DNA from: Streptomyces sp. R44
GTDB lineage: Bacteria > Actinomycetota > Actinomycetes > Streptomycetales > Streptomycetaceae
DNA length: 64,000 nucleotides
Assembly (NCBI RefSeq): GCF_041053105.1
Contig: NZ_CP163444.1
Coordinates: 3,534,001 to 3,598,000, forward strand
Reading direction: 5' to 3'
Shown: positions 1 through 8,255 of the stretch, one piece after another
Layout: every line of letters starts with the position of its first letter
How positions within the stretch are numbered: the stretch's first letter is position 1
Made by a program: the position numbers and the translations under genes
Notes under the pieces: model-generated
What the model was told of the DNA's origin: nothing
The model's input: only the letters and a program-made list of their open reading frames with translations
The model's database searches: none

Positions 1-832
1 CGGCGGCGAGCGAGGCCTGGAGCCGCGCCCGCTGCTCCGGATGCCGGAGAAGCGCGTAAAGCCCGTTTCCTACCAGATTGACGGTGGTCTCGAAGCCGGC
101 GAAGAGCAGGATGAACGCCATGGCGGCGGCCTCGTTCTCGGTGAGGTGCTCGCCGTGGTCGGAGGCCTTGATGAGACCCGAGATCAGGTCGTCGCCCGGC
201 TCCTCGCGCTTGCGGTGGATCAGCTCCGCGAGATAGCCGCGCATCTTCTTCACCGACCGGGCGACCCCGCCGCGCGGCCCCCCGCCGTGCCGGATCATCA
301 TCCCGGCCCAGTCCCGGAAGTCGTCCTGGTCCTCCGCCGGCACCCCGAGCAGGTCGCAGATCGCGTAGATGGGCAGCGGGAAGGCGAACTCGTGGATGAG
401 GTCGGCGCTCCCCCGCGCCACGAACGAGTCGATGAGCCGGTCCGTCAGCTCCTGCACGCGCGGCGTGAACTCCGCGACCCGGCGCGGGGTGAAGGCCTTC
501 GACACGAGCCGCCGCAGCCGGGTGTGGTCCGGCGGGTCGATGTTGAGCAGATGCGTCATCAGCTCGGCCTTGCGCTCGCCCGGGATGCCCGTCTTCCCCT
601 TCGCGTGCGGCGACTCGTCGTGGTGCGCCGGGTTCTTGGAGAGCCGCTGGTCCGCGAGGGCCTGCCGGGCGTCCGCGTACCGGGTCACGAGCCAGGCCTC
701 GACCCCGCTGGGCAGCGTCGTCCGGTGCACGGGCGCGTGCTCGCGCAGCCAGGCGTAGGCGGGATACGGATCGCTCGCGAACTCCCAGGTGAAGAGCTCG
801 GGCGCGGGGGCGGGGCCGGGGGTCGTACTCAC
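1..832 (-). CDS. Cytochrome P450 (C-terminal part lies outside window)
   Basis: The visible 277 residues are the N-terminal two thirds of a soluble bacterial P450. Seen: an opening SxDPYPAYAWLREHAPVHR-type segment, a helix-C region with DPPDHTRLRRLVSKAFTPRR (heme propionate contacts), and the I-helix oxygen-activation motif AGFETT near residue 243. The ExxR and Cys heme-ligand loops would lie beyond base 1. Family role: heme monooxygenase, usually in secondary metabolism or xenobiotic oxidation and fed by ferredoxin; the substrate cannot be inferred. The GTG at 832 is chosen because the family-like start STTPGPAPAPELFTWEF follows. It is transcribed divergently from the flavohemoprotein across 48 bases. 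Confidence 0.95.
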   Translation of the reverse strand, partial: MSTTPGPAPAPELFTWEFASDPYPAYAWLREHAPVHRTTLPSGVEAWLVTRYADARQALADQRLSKNPAHHDESPHAKGKTGIPGERKAELMTHLLNIDPPDHTRLRRLVSKAFTPRRVAEFTPRVQELTDRLIDSFVARGSADLIHEFAFPLPIYAICDLLGVPAEDQDDFRDWAGMMIRHGGGPRGGVARSVKKMRGYLAELIHRKREEPGDDLISGLIKASDHGEHLTENEAAAMAFILLFAGFETTVNLVGNGLYALLRHPEQRARLQASLAA

Positions 833-866
833 GTCACGACGGTACAGGGCGGGCCCTGACGTCACG
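831..866. promoter_or_regulatory. Short divergent regulatory region with direct repeat and palindrome
   Basis: Between the P450 and flavohemoprotein starts, ACGTCACG occurs at 831-838 and again at 859-866, flanking the palindrome CAGGGCGGGCCCTG at 845-858. In a 48-base divergent spacer this could be a shared operator. No regulator gene is adjacent, so its partner is unknown. Confidence 0.35.
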
Positions 867-880
867 TTCGTGGAGAACCT

Positions 881-2131
881 GTGATCAAGAGGTGCATGTC
901 GTGCCCTAGATTCTTGTCGGTGGATCCTCAGCTACTCAGAAGCACGTTCGCGGTCGTCGAGAGACGCGCCGAGCACGCCGTCACGTTCTTCTACTCGCAC
1001 CTCTTCTGGCACAACCCCGGCGTGCGCGAACTCTTCCCCGAGGACATGGTCCCCCAGCGGGACCGGCTTTTCGCCGCGCTCACCCATGTGGTGACCCACG
1101 TGGAGGACCCCGGACTCGCGGCGTACCTGGGGCAGCTGGGCCGCGACCACCGCAAGTTCCTCGCCTCCCCCGCGCTGTACGCGGCCGTCGGGCAGAGCCT
1201 GCTCGCCGCGTTCGCGCACGCCGCCGGCGCAGCCTGGACCATCGAGGCGGAGAAGGCGTGGACCGAGGCGTACGGCCTGGTCTCCGACCTGATGCTCGCG
1301 GGCGCCGACACGGCGGCGGGGGCCGGGGAGCCGCCCTGGTGGGACGCGGACGTCGTCCGGCACGAGCGGTACGGCGCCGACCTGGCCGTCCTGACCCTCC
1401 GCCCCCGGCAGCCGCTGCCGTTCCGCCCCGGCCAGTACGTCAGCGTCAGCTCGCTGCGGGTCCCGCGCGTCTGGCGCACCTACTCCCTCGCCGACGCGCC
1501 CCGCCCGGACGGCACCGTGGAGCTGCACGTGAGCCGCGTCCCGGGCGGCGCGATGAGCACGGCGCTGGTCGACGAGACGGGGCCGGGCGAGGTGCTGCGG
1601 CTCAGCGCCCCCGGCGGCGCGCTGACCGCGCGGACGCCGCCGGGCGGACTGCGCACCTATATATGCGGGGGCACGGGCTGGGCGCCGGTGCGGTCGCTGC
1701 TCGCGGAGGCCGCCGGGACCGAGCCGGAGCTCGAGGGCCGGCTGTTCGTGGTGGCCCGAGCCAAGGAGTACCTGTACGGGCGCGGGGACGCCGAGCTCCT
1801 GAAGGAGCGCCTCCCCGGGCTCCACGTCACCTACATCACGGCCGCGCCGCGCCAGCGCCGGGACCGGGCGACGGAGCGACTGCTCCAGGCGCTGCGGGCC
1901 TGCGTCCGCTGGTCGGCGCACGACGTGTACCTCGCCGGGCCGCCGGCCTTCGTGGCGGAGGTCCGCGAGGCCCTGGAGGAGCTGGGCACCGACCCGGCGC
2001 GGATCCACCACGACACCCTGCCGTCCGTGGGCCGCTTCACCACCCGCCCGAACACCGCCGCCGAACGCCTCCTGGGCCCCCCGGCGCCCCTCTGGCACAA
2101 CCCGGAGGCCAGGGCGCCGCGCGAGTCCTGA
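881..2131 (+). CDS. Flavohemoprotein-type globin/FAD/NAD(P) oxidoreductase
   Basis: A 416-residue fusion. Residues about 10-145 are a globin with HNPGVRELFPED and a proximal His in GRDHRKF. Residues about 150-245 are an FAD-binding barrel with RTYSLAD. Residues about 255-390 are an NAD(P)-binding domain with GGTGWAPVRSL and YLAGPPAFV. Length and order match flavohemoproteins (Hmp type), which use NAD(P)H to convert nitric oxide and O2 to nitrate. Actinobacterial homologues of this size are often only annotated as globin-domain oxidoreductases, so NO dioxygenase activity is inferred. GTG at 881 follows GGAG with suitable spacing; ATG at 896 is the alternative. It is divergent from a P450. Confidence 0.9.
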   Translation: MIKRCMSCPRFLSVDPQLLRSTFAVVERRAEHAVTFFYSHLFWHNPGVRELFPEDMVPQRDRLFAALTHVVTHVEDPGLAAYLGQLGRDHRKFLASPALYAAVGQSLLAAFAHAAGAAWTIEAEKAWTEAYGLVSDLMLAGADTAAGAGEPPWWDADVVRHERYGADLAVLTLRPRQPLPFRPGQYVSVSSLRVPRVWRTYSLADAPRPDGTVELHVSRVPGGAMSTALVDETGPGEVLRLSAPGGALTARTPPGGLRTYICGGTGWAPVRSLLAEAAGTEPELEGRLFVVARAKEYLYGRGDAELLKERLPGLHVTYITAAPRQRRDRATERLLQALRACVRWSAHDVYLAGPPAFVAEVREALEELGTDPARIHHDTLPSVGRFTTRPNTAAERLLGPPAPLWHNPEARAPRES

Positions 2132-2136
2132 CGGGG

Positions 2137-2406
2137 TCAGGTCCGGGCGCGGGTCCGCGCGCGCCACACGCCGATCCGCACGAGGTCCACGAAGGCGGGC
2201 ACCGCGCACAGCGCCAAGACGATCCGCAGCCAGACCGAGACCGAGGAACTGGCCGCCTCCCACGTGAAGAAGACGAAGAGCAGGGCCGTCACCCCCGGAG
2301 CATTGGCGGCCGACGGCTTCCGGGGCCGAGCCGGGTCGGCGTGGCGCGGCTCCCGCGGGCCGGCGTCGGAGGTGTCCGGCTCGCCCGAGCCCGGTGTCCC
2401 GCTCAC
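2137..2406 (-). CDS. Small membrane protein, unknown function
   Basis: 89 residues. The first 40 or so are polar and Pro/Arg-rich. They are followed by two hydrophobic stretches (APGVTALLFVFFTWEAASS and LRIVLALCAVPAFVDLVRIG) and a basic tail. The GTG start overlaps the stop of mazG (GTGA), so the two are probably translated as a pair. I do not recognise a family. The overlap and a frame that stays open to the convergent flavohemoprotein support a real gene. Confidence 0.65.
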   Translation of the reverse strand: MSGTPGSGEPDTSDAGPREPRHADPARPRKPSAANAPGVTALLFVFFTWEAASSSVSVWLRIVLALCAVPAFVDLVRIGVWRARTRART

Positions 2407-3365
2407 GCGAGCCCCTCCGCCGCCCGGATCGCGTCCCGGTACGTGCGGGCCGCCGCGCGCAGCGCCGCCTCCGGGTCCACACCCGCGGCCTCCGCCCGGG
2501 CCGCGAGGGCGAGGAGTTCGTAGCCGATGCCCTCGCCCGCCGGGAGCTTCACGTCGAGGGACGCCGAACGGACCCGGCCCGCGAGCTTCGCGGCGAGGGC
2601 CAGGCCCGGCTGGCCGAGCGGCACGCCGTCGGTGACGGACTCCCGCTGCTTCTCGATCGCCTTGGTGCGCAGCCAGTGCGCGTGGACGTCCTCCGGGGTC
2701 TCGGCGGTCGCGTCCCCGAAGACGTGCGGGTGCCGGTGGATCAGCTTCTCGACGAGCGTGCCGGCGACGTCGTCCACGGAGAACGGCTCCTCCGGGTCCT
2801 CCTCGGCGATCCGGGAGTGGAAGACGACCTGCAGCAGGACGTCCCCGAGCTCCTCGCGCAGCTCCCGCCGGTCGCCCTCCTCGATCGCCTCGACGAGCTC
2901 GTACGACTCCTCGATGGCGTACTTGGCGAGCCCCTGGTGGGTCTGGCGCGAGGTCCAGGGGCACTCGCGGCGGATGCGGTCCATGATCTGCACGAGGTCG
3001 AGGAGGCGGGCGCCGGGCAGGTCGTACGAGCCGGGCAGCAGCTCCAGGTCGGGCATGGAGACGCGGCCGGAGCCGGCGAGCCGGGCGAGGCCGTCGGTCA
3101 GCGCCCTGTCGCCCTCGCCGGAGGGCAGCAGCAGGACCGTGCGGCCCCCGGCGCAGGCCTCGACGAGCTCCTCGGCGGTGGGCCGGGCCTGCTCGACGGC
3201 GACGCCGGCCTCCCGCAGATACGGCAGCTGGGGGTGGTCCTCGTCGGGGCAGAGCACCCGGTCGGCACCGTGCAGCGCCTGCCAGGCGGGCCAGGACAGC
3301 AGTCCGGGGGCCACGCGATGGCTGGCGGTGAGCAGGACGATGCGGCCGGGGCTCTCAGAAGTCAC
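2403..3365 (-). CDS. mazG: Nucleoside triphosphate pyrophosphohydrolase MazG
   Basis: 320 residues. The C-terminal half holds the MazG fold: LVQIMDRIRRECPWTSRQTHQGL, then the metal-binding ExxE set EESYELVEAIEEGD and EELGDVLLQVVFHSRI. An N-terminal half of about 110 residues (VLLTASHRVAPGLLSW onward) resembles the extension of Streptomyces MazG proteins and is absent from short MazG. Role: hydrolysis of (d)NTPs to NMP and pyrophosphate, cleansing non-canonical nucleotides and possibly lowering ppGpp. It is followed by the SurA-like gene on the same strand upstream, a neighbourhood I associate with Streptomyces genomes. Confidence 0.93.
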   Translation of the reverse strand: MTSESPGRIVLLTASHRVAPGLLSWPAWQALHGADRVLCPDEDHPQLPYLREAGVAVEQARPTAEELVEACAGGRTVLLLPSGEGDRALTDGLARLAGSGRVSMPDLELLPGSYDLPGARLLDLVQIMDRIRRECPWTSRQTHQGLAKYAIEESYELVEAIEEGDRRELREELGDVLLQVVFHSRIAEEDPEEPFSVDDVAGTLVEKLIHRHPHVFGDATAETPEDVHAHWLRTKAIEKQRESVTDGVPLGQPGLALAAKLAGRVRSASLDVKLPAGEGIGYELLALAARAEAAGVDPEAALRAAARTYRDAIRAAEGLA

Positions 3366-3384
3366 CCCTCGAACCTACCCCGGC

Positions 3385-4029
3385 TCAGGCCACACCAGGG
3401 ACGGCGGCCGGGTCCTGGCTGATCTGGCGGAGCCAGGGCGTCGTGGTGTCGGAGAGGCGGACCTGGGCGTCGTCCCAGCGGCCGAAGCGCGGGTTCACGT
3501 CGACGGCGAGGGCCTTGGAGGCGGCCGAGAAGACGTCCGTCAGCTTCTTCTGGCCCGCCGCGTCGTCGTTGGCTCCGAGCTTCGTCGCGATCTTGTTCAT
3601 GAGGACGTTGCGGCGGACGAAGGCGTCGATCTGGTCGGGCGCCACGCCCTGCTCCTGGAGGAGGACGGCCGCGAGCTGGTCCTCGCCGCCGGCCTGGCGG
3701 ACGAAGGAGGCCCGGGTCTGCTGGAGTTCGGCGCGGGTGGCGGTGACGCCCTGGTCCCGGGCGACCCTGTCGACGACCCGGTCGAAGATCATGACGTTGA
3801 GTTTGCGGCGGCTGAGGTCGCCGGTGGCGGCGACCAGCTGGGCGGACTGCGGCGAGGCCGCCTGCGCGGCCCGGACGTCCGCGACCTGGGCCTGCAGGCT
3901 GGAGACCTCGATCCGTTCGCCGCCGACGACGGCCGCAGCTCCTGGATGGGCGTCACTGCCGCAGGCGGTGAGCAGCGGGGCCGCGGCGAGCAGGGCGGCG
4001 GACACGGTGAGCGCAGTGCGGCGGTGCAA
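3385..4029 (-). CDS. SurA N-terminal domain lipoprotein
   Basis: 214 residues beginning with a lipoprotein signal: RRTALTVSAALLAAAPLLTAC, with lipobox LTAC near residue 23. The remainder (VVGGERIEVSSLQAQVADV, then a helical segment of about 120 residues) matches the SurA_N chaperone domain without a rotamase (parvulin) domain. It probably acts outside the membrane in protein folding or export. The start is TTG at 4029, five bases downstream of GGGAGG; no ATG or GTG fits the signal peptide as well. It is divergent from the YfhO-family gene and upstream of mazG on the same strand. Confidence 0.85.
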   Translation of the reverse strand: MHRRTALTVSAALLAAAPLLTACGSDAHPGAAAVVGGERIEVSSLQAQVADVRAAQAASPQSAQLVAATGDLSRRKLNVMIFDRVVDRVARDQGVTATRAELQQTRASFVRQAGGEDQLAAVLLQEQGVAPDQIDAFVRRNVLMNKIATKLGANDDAAGQKKLTDVFSAASKALAVDVNPRFGRWDDAQVRLSDTTTPWLRQISQDPAAVPGVA

Positions 4030-4112
4030 AGGAGCCTCCCGGGCTGGTCGTGCGTCAGTTGAACGACCTTGCGGTGATCGATGGTAGGGAGTCGCCCGGG
4101 CCGGAGCCACTC

Positions 4113-4154
4113 CTTCGGAGCGACTGTTTCGGAGCGACGCTTTCTGAGCGACTG
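4113..4154. repeat. Three tandem 14-bp repeats in a divergent spacer
   Basis: Three head-to-tail near copies of TTTCGGAGCGACTG run from 4113 to 4154, ending in a T3C5 run. They lie in the 285-bp spacer between the SurA-like and YfhO genes, about 85 bp from the SurA-like start. Helically phased 14-bp units could bind a regulator or be a slippage product; I see no other gene in the spacer. Confidence 0.55.
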
Positions 4155-4314
4155 TTTCCCCCAACGACTCACCCGTCACCCGGGTGTCGGCCGCCCGGGC
4201 CCTGCGGCCCGGTGTCCCCGCCGGGCCACGGGGATGGCGAGCAGGCGACCATCGCGTGAACTGGCCTTCCGGAACCGTCGTTCCCCGTGCCTTCGCTGTC
4301 ATATTCGATCCGTC

Positions 4315-6699
4315 ATGCCGAACGCCCAGCGCTCCCGACCGCTCTCCGCCCTGCTCGCCGCCCTGCTGTCCGCCGTCGCCGCCTGCGGCGGGGACGCCGT
4401 CGCCCGGGTCTTCCCCTTCGGGCCGCGCCACCGGGCCGTCAACGACCTCGCCAACCAGTTCGTGCCGTTCCACGCGCACCTGTGGGACCTGCTGCGGCGG
4501 GGCCGGGCGGACGGCGGGCTGCTGCTCGACTGGCAGGCCGGCTGGGGCACGAGTTTCCTGCCCGACTACGGCACCTACCTGTCGAGCCCCTTCGCCCCGC
4601 TGGTGGCGCTCTTCCCGCGCGGGGACATCGAGTACGCGGTGTACGGGATCACCGTCCTGAAGACGGCGCTCGCGGCGGCCGCGATGACGTCCCTGCTGCG
4701 GCGGACCGGCCCGGCCGGCGTGTGGTGGTGGGCGTCGGTCCTGGGCGCCTCGTACGCGCTGTGCGGCTGGTCGCTCGCGGAGGGCACGTACAACCCGATG
4801 TGGCTGGACGGCCTGATCGCCTTCCCGCTGCTCTGCCTGGTGGGCGAATGGGTACGGGAGGGCCGGCGGCCGCTCCTGGGCCCGCTGGTCGTGGCAATCT
4901 GCTGGTTCGCGAACTTCTACACGGCCTACATGGCGACCCTCGGCGCCGCCCTGGTGCTCCTGGTCCGCCTGGCGCTCACGGACTCCTTCCGGTGGCGGAC
5001 GCTGCTCCGGGCGGCGGTGACGACGGCCCTCGGCGTCGGTCTCGCCGCCCCCGTCCTGATCCCGGTCCTCCTCGGCTCCCGGCACGCCTACCCGGGCGTG
5101 GTGCGGGACTTCGCCCCGGCGGCCGGCACGGACTTCCTGGCCCGGCTGCTCCCGGTGACGTACAGCTTCTCGACCCCGGCGGCCTTCGTCTGCACGGCGG
5201 TGCCGCTGCTCGCGGGAGCGCTGCTCTTCCGCCGGGACGCGCCGGGCCGGGAGCGGTGGCTGTGGGGCGGCCTGTGCGCGGCGGTCGCGCTGTCGATGCA
5301 GTGGACCCCGACCCACCTGCTCTGGCATGTCTTCGCCACCCCGAACGGCAGCCCGTACCGCCAGACCTTCGTCCTGTCCGGCGTCCTCGTCCTCGCCGCC
5401 TGGACGGGCCTCGCGCACGGCCTCCCGGACCGCCGCTCGCTCCTGGGCGGGGCGGCGGTCGTCCTGGCCCTCACGGCCGGGGCCCTGCCCAGCGACCTCC
5501 TCACCCCGTGGGCACTGCTCCTCGCGGGCGCGGGCCTCGCGGCGGTGGCGGGCGCGCTGCTGCTCCCCCGCCGGGGCCGGTACGGGCTCCTCGCCGCGCT
5601 CCTCGTCTCCGGCACCCTGCTCGGGCAGGCCGCGGCGACGACCGCGTACGCGGACCGGGAGCGGCTCGCCCGCCTCGACGACTACCCGCCGTGGGGCGCG
5701 GAGCACGAGCGGCGGGCGGCGGCCCTGGCGGCGGCCGACGGCTGGCCCGCGTACCGCACGGACTCCGGGCTGCCCCGGGTCGCGGGGAACGATCCGCTGC
5801 TCCTCGGCGGCCAGGGCGCCGCGTACTACAGCAGCCACACCCCGGCGGTCCTGACGGAGACCCTCGCCGCGCTCGGCGGCGGCTGGACCTCGCGCGGCCG
5901 GAACCTGCTGAGCCTGGACAACCCGGTGACGGACGCGCTGTTCGGGGTGGGCGCGCGGGGGCGGGACGGCGGGGTGGTCCGGACGGAGACGTACCTGCCG
6001 CTGGTGACGGTACGGCCCCCGGGCCCGCCCCCGGCCTACGGCCCGTCGCCCTTCCGGAACCAGGAACTCCTCCTTGGCGCCCGGGTGTACGAGGCTCCGC
6101 ACGCGGGCGCGTGCCGGGTCGGTACGGAGGTCTTCCTCTGGGCCCCGGACGCCACGGGCACGGCCCGCCTCGGCGGGAACGCCCCGGTCCACCTCCTCGG
6201 CGGCACCCCGAAGCGGCGCGCGGCCCTGACCTCCCTCGGCGTCCAGACGGTGTCCGGCCTGAAGCCCGGGCTGCCGGGGCCCGGGGCACTCGGCTGCCTG
6301 GACCACGGCCGGCTCCGCACGGCGGTGGCGGCCCTGCGCGCCCGCGCGGCGACCTCGGTCCGCGTCACCCCGGACGGCATACGGGCCACCCTGCCGCCGG
6401 GCGCCACGGGCACGGCGGTCGTGGCGGCCCCGCACATCGCCGGCTGGCACTGCGAGGGCGCCGCCCCCGTCCCGTACGGCGGCCTCCTCGCCGTCCCGGC
6501 CCGGACCGGACTCTCCTGCGCCTTCCGTCCCCCGGGCCTCCGGGCGGGCCTGGCGGCGGGGGCGCTCGCGCTCCTGGGCCTGGCCGTCGTCCTGATGCGG
6601 GTCAGGACCGGACGACGGCCTCGTCCCGGAGCTCCGGCGGAAGGTGTCGCCGCTCGTCCTCGTGACGGATCCGCGCGGGTCCGCCCACGGGCAGGATGA
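4315..6699 (+). CDS. YfhO family membrane protein
   Basis: 794 residues with about a dozen hydrophobic segments, a short extracytoplasmic-type loop after the first (DLANQFVPFHAHLWDLLRRG) and a soluble C-terminal part ending in a last membrane helix near residue 740. The conserved start with an early Gln/Pro-rich loop and the YSFSTPAAF segment fit the YfhO family, GT-C-like membrane glycosyltransferases linked to glycosylation of wall polymers in Firmicutes. Role here is inferred. ATG 4315 is chosen because the first membrane helix begins immediately after. Its 3' end overlaps the convergent small gene by about 98 bp. Confidence 0.85.
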   Translation: MPNAQRSRPLSALLAALLSAVAACGGDAVARVFPFGPRHRAVNDLANQFVPFHAHLWDLLRRGRADGGLLLDWQAGWGTSFLPDYGTYLSSPFAPLVALFPRGDIEYAVYGITVLKTALAAAAMTSLLRRTGPAGVWWWASVLGASYALCGWSLAEGTYNPMWLDGLIAFPLLCLVGEWVREGRRPLLGPLVVAICWFANFYTAYMATLGAALVLLVRLALTDSFRWRTLLRAAVTTALGVGLAAPVLIPVLLGSRHAYPGVVRDFAPAAGTDFLARLLPVTYSFSTPAAFVCTAVPLLAGALLFRRDAPGRERWLWGGLCAAVALSMQWTPTHLLWHVFATPNGSPYRQTFVLSGVLVLAAWTGLAHGLPDRRSLLGGAAVVLALTAGALPSDLLTPWALLLAGAGLAAVAGALLLPRRGRYGLLAALLVSGTLLGQAAATTAYADRERLARLDDYPPWGAEHERRAAALAAADGWPAYRTDSGLPRVAGNDPLLLGGQGAAYYSSHTPAVLTETLAALGGGWTSRGRNLLSLDNPVTDALFGVGARGRDGGVVRTETYLPLVTVRPPGPPPAYGPSPFRNQELLLGARVYEAPHAGACRVGTEVFLWAPDATGTARLGGNAPVHLLGGTPKRRAALTSLGVQTVSGLKPGLPGPGALGCLDHGRLRTAVAALRARAATSVRVTPDGIRATLPPGATGTAVVAAPHIAGWHCEGAAPVPYGGLLAVPARTGLSCAFRPPGLRAGLAAGALALLGLAVVLMRVRTGRRPRPGAPAEGVAARPRDGSARVRPRAG

Positions 6700-6970
6700 C
6701 GGCTCCGAGGGCGTCGGCGACGCGGCCGACCACGTCGAGCACGGCGCCGCGCGCGATGTGCATCGCCGTCAGCGACGTCACGGCTCCGCCGGATTCTCCT
6801 GTGCTGACGTGGAACTCCGCCTCGCTTCCGTCCTCCGCCCGCAGGAGGACCTCACCGGCGTCCACCGAGCCCGCCGCCACGTACGGCTCGACCACCCGGC
6901 GGAAGCGGTCGAGGTCCAGCGCGGCGGGCTCGCCGGCCACGAACCGGAGGAAGAACGTCTCCGCGCTCAC
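6602..6970 (-). CDS. Conserved hypothetical protein, 122 aa
   Basis: Soluble alpha/beta-looking protein (MSAETFFLRFVAGEPAALDL onward), no recognised domain. Its ATG at 6970 overlaps the stop of the upstream acetyltransferase (ATGA), so it is probably translationally coupled to it. The 3' end runs into the convergent YfhO gene by about 98 bp; the shared stretch is open on both strands, which is common in GC-rich genomes. Function unknown. Confidence 0.7.
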   Translation of the reverse strand: MSAETFFLRFVAGEPAALDLDRFRRVVEPYVAAGSVDAGEVLLRAEDGSEAEFHVSTGESGGAVTSLTAMHIARGAVLDVVGRVADALGAVILPVGGPARIRHEDERRHLPPELRDEAVVRS

Positions 6971-7617
6971 GGGCCCTCGATCCCGAAGAACTCCTCGCAG
7001 CCCTTCAGACCGGTCACGGTCACCGGCAGCTGGTCCCGGGCGGCCCAGTCCTCGCGGGAGAGGCGGAAGCGGAGGGATTCGACGACCTCGCCCCGGCGGA
7101 CGTCACGGGTGATGCCGTCGGGGCGGTAGCCGAGCCTGCGGGAGACGGCGACCGAGGAGTGGTTGTCGGCGAAGGACATCGACGTGGCCGAGACCGTGCC
7201 GAGTTCCGCGAAGGCGAGGTGCAGCATGGCGGTCCGCATCTCGGTGCCGAGCCCCCTGCCCTGGTGGTCGAGGCCGAGCCACGAGCCGGAGACGATCTCG
7301 CGCCGGACGCCGAAGTCCGCGGCCCGCACCTCCTGCATGCCGATCGGGCGGCCCTGGTGGAAGGCGGCGAGGCTCAGCACCCAGTTCTGCGGGGTCCACT
7401 GCCCGAGGCGGCTCCAGTGCAGCTGCACCACGTGCCGGGCCCGCCCGGCGGGCGACAGGTCCGTCCACGGCGTCAGGAACGGCCGGGCGTCGGGCGCGTG
7501 GATCCCCCGCGCCGCGATGTCCGCCACCTCGGCGAGCTCCTCGTCGGAGGGGAGGCGCAGCTCCAGGCGGGGGGAACGGACACGGAGGGCCATCAGGGGC
7601 CAGTGATCGCTGAGCAC
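6967..7617 (-). CDS. GNAT family N-acetyltransferase
   Basis: About 216 residues. RVRSPRLELRLPSDEEL is the usual first strand of RimJ/RimL-type acetyltransferases. The acetyl-CoA loop is LGLDHQGRGLGTEMRTAM, and late motifs FADNHSSVAVSRRLGYR place the cofactor floor. Family role: transfer of acetyl from acetyl-CoA to an amine on a protein N-terminus, antibiotic or small molecule; substrate unknown. The GTG at 7617 (VLSDHWPLMALRV) is chosen from remembered homologues that start near this HWPL segment. Another in-frame GTG lies at 7644. No strong ribosome-binding site helps the choice. Coupled downstream to the 122-aa protein. Confidence 0.88.
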   Translation of the reverse strand: MLSDHWPLMALRVRSPRLELRLPSDEELAEVADIAARGIHAPDARPFLTPWTDLSPAGRARHVVQLHWSRLGQWTPQNWVLSLAAFHQGRPIGMQEVRAADFGVRREIVSGSWLGLDHQGRGLGTEMRTAMLHLAFAELGTVSATSMSFADNHSSVAVSRRLGYRPDGITRDVRRGEVVESLRFRLSREDWAARDQLPVTVTGLKGCEEFFGIEGP

Positions 7618-7659
7618 GGGGGCGAGTCTGCCCAGCCGCCCCACCGGACCGCACCAGGT

Positions 7660-8211
7660 TTACGGGGCGGTCCGCGACTCCCCGCGGACCTCGCCGTCCC
7701 GTCCGTCGCCCGTCGGGCTCCGCAGCTCCCAGCGGATCTCGCCGTCCTGTTCCTCGTCCGTCGGCGCGAGGCCCGCCGCGCGGGCGACGCCCGCCGAGGC
7801 CGCGTGGTCGGGGTGGACATGGGCGACGACGGTACGGACGCCCCGGTCCACGAGGAGTCCGACGAGCGCCCCGGCCGCCTCGCGGGCGATCCCCCGCCCC
7901 TGCCAGTCCGTGCCGATCACCCACGCGACCTCGGCGGTCCGCCCGCCCCCGGTGACCGTCGCCTGCACGGTCCCGGCGAGCCGGTCCTCGGCGCGGACCC
8001 GCACCACCCAGTTGCACCAGACGACCGCCGGGTCCGGCGATCCGGCGGCCAGCCGCTCGTACCGGGCCCGCAGCTCGGGCCTGGTCAGCGGGGCGCCGCC
8101 GATGAAGGTGTGCAGGGCGGGGTCGGCGAGGACCCCGGTCATCTCGTCGGCGTGCGCGACGGCGAGCGGGACGAGGTCGAGCCGCCGTGTGCGTACCGTG
8201 CTGTTCTTCAC
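7660..8211 (-). CDS. GNAT family N-acetyltransferase
   Basis: 183 residues: TRRLDLVPLAVAHADEM start, acetyl-CoA motif VIGTDWQGRGIAREAAGALV, then VVAHVHPDHAASAGVARAAGL. The tail after residue 155 is polar and Gly/Arg-rich and is probably disordered. The GTG start at 8211 overlaps the stop of a 15-codon ORF (GTGA), which itself overlaps the stop of an AraC-type regulator, so three frames are chained. A role in resistance or modification is possible, but the substrate is unknown. Confidence 0.88.
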   Translation of the reverse strand: MKNSTVRTRRLDLVPLAVAHADEMTGVLADPALHTFIGGAPLTRPELRARYERLAAGSPDPAVVWCNWVVRVRAEDRLAGTVQATVTGGGRTAEVAWVIGTDWQGRGIAREAAGALVGLLVDRGVRTVVAHVHPDHAASAGVARAAGLAPTDEEQDGEIRWELRSPTGDGRDGEVRGESRTAP

Positions 8212-8255
8212 GCGTCGAAGTCCCAGATCGCCTGTCCGTTGTCGTCACCGGTCAT
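8208..8255 (-). CDS. 15-aa micro-ORF linking an AraC regulator to a GNAT gene
   Basis: The frame reads MTGDDNGQAIWDFDA and stops. Its ATG overlaps the stop of the AraC-type gene (ATGA) and its TGA overlaps the GTG of the acetyltransferase gene (GTGA). Twelve of the 15 codons end in G or C, as in neighbouring genes. It could be a true peptide (acidic, with C-terminal WDFDA) or a re-initiation bridge that keeps ribosomes loaded for the acetyltransferase. I know no family for it. Confidence 0.45.
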   Translation of the reverse strand: MTGDDNGQAIWDFDA

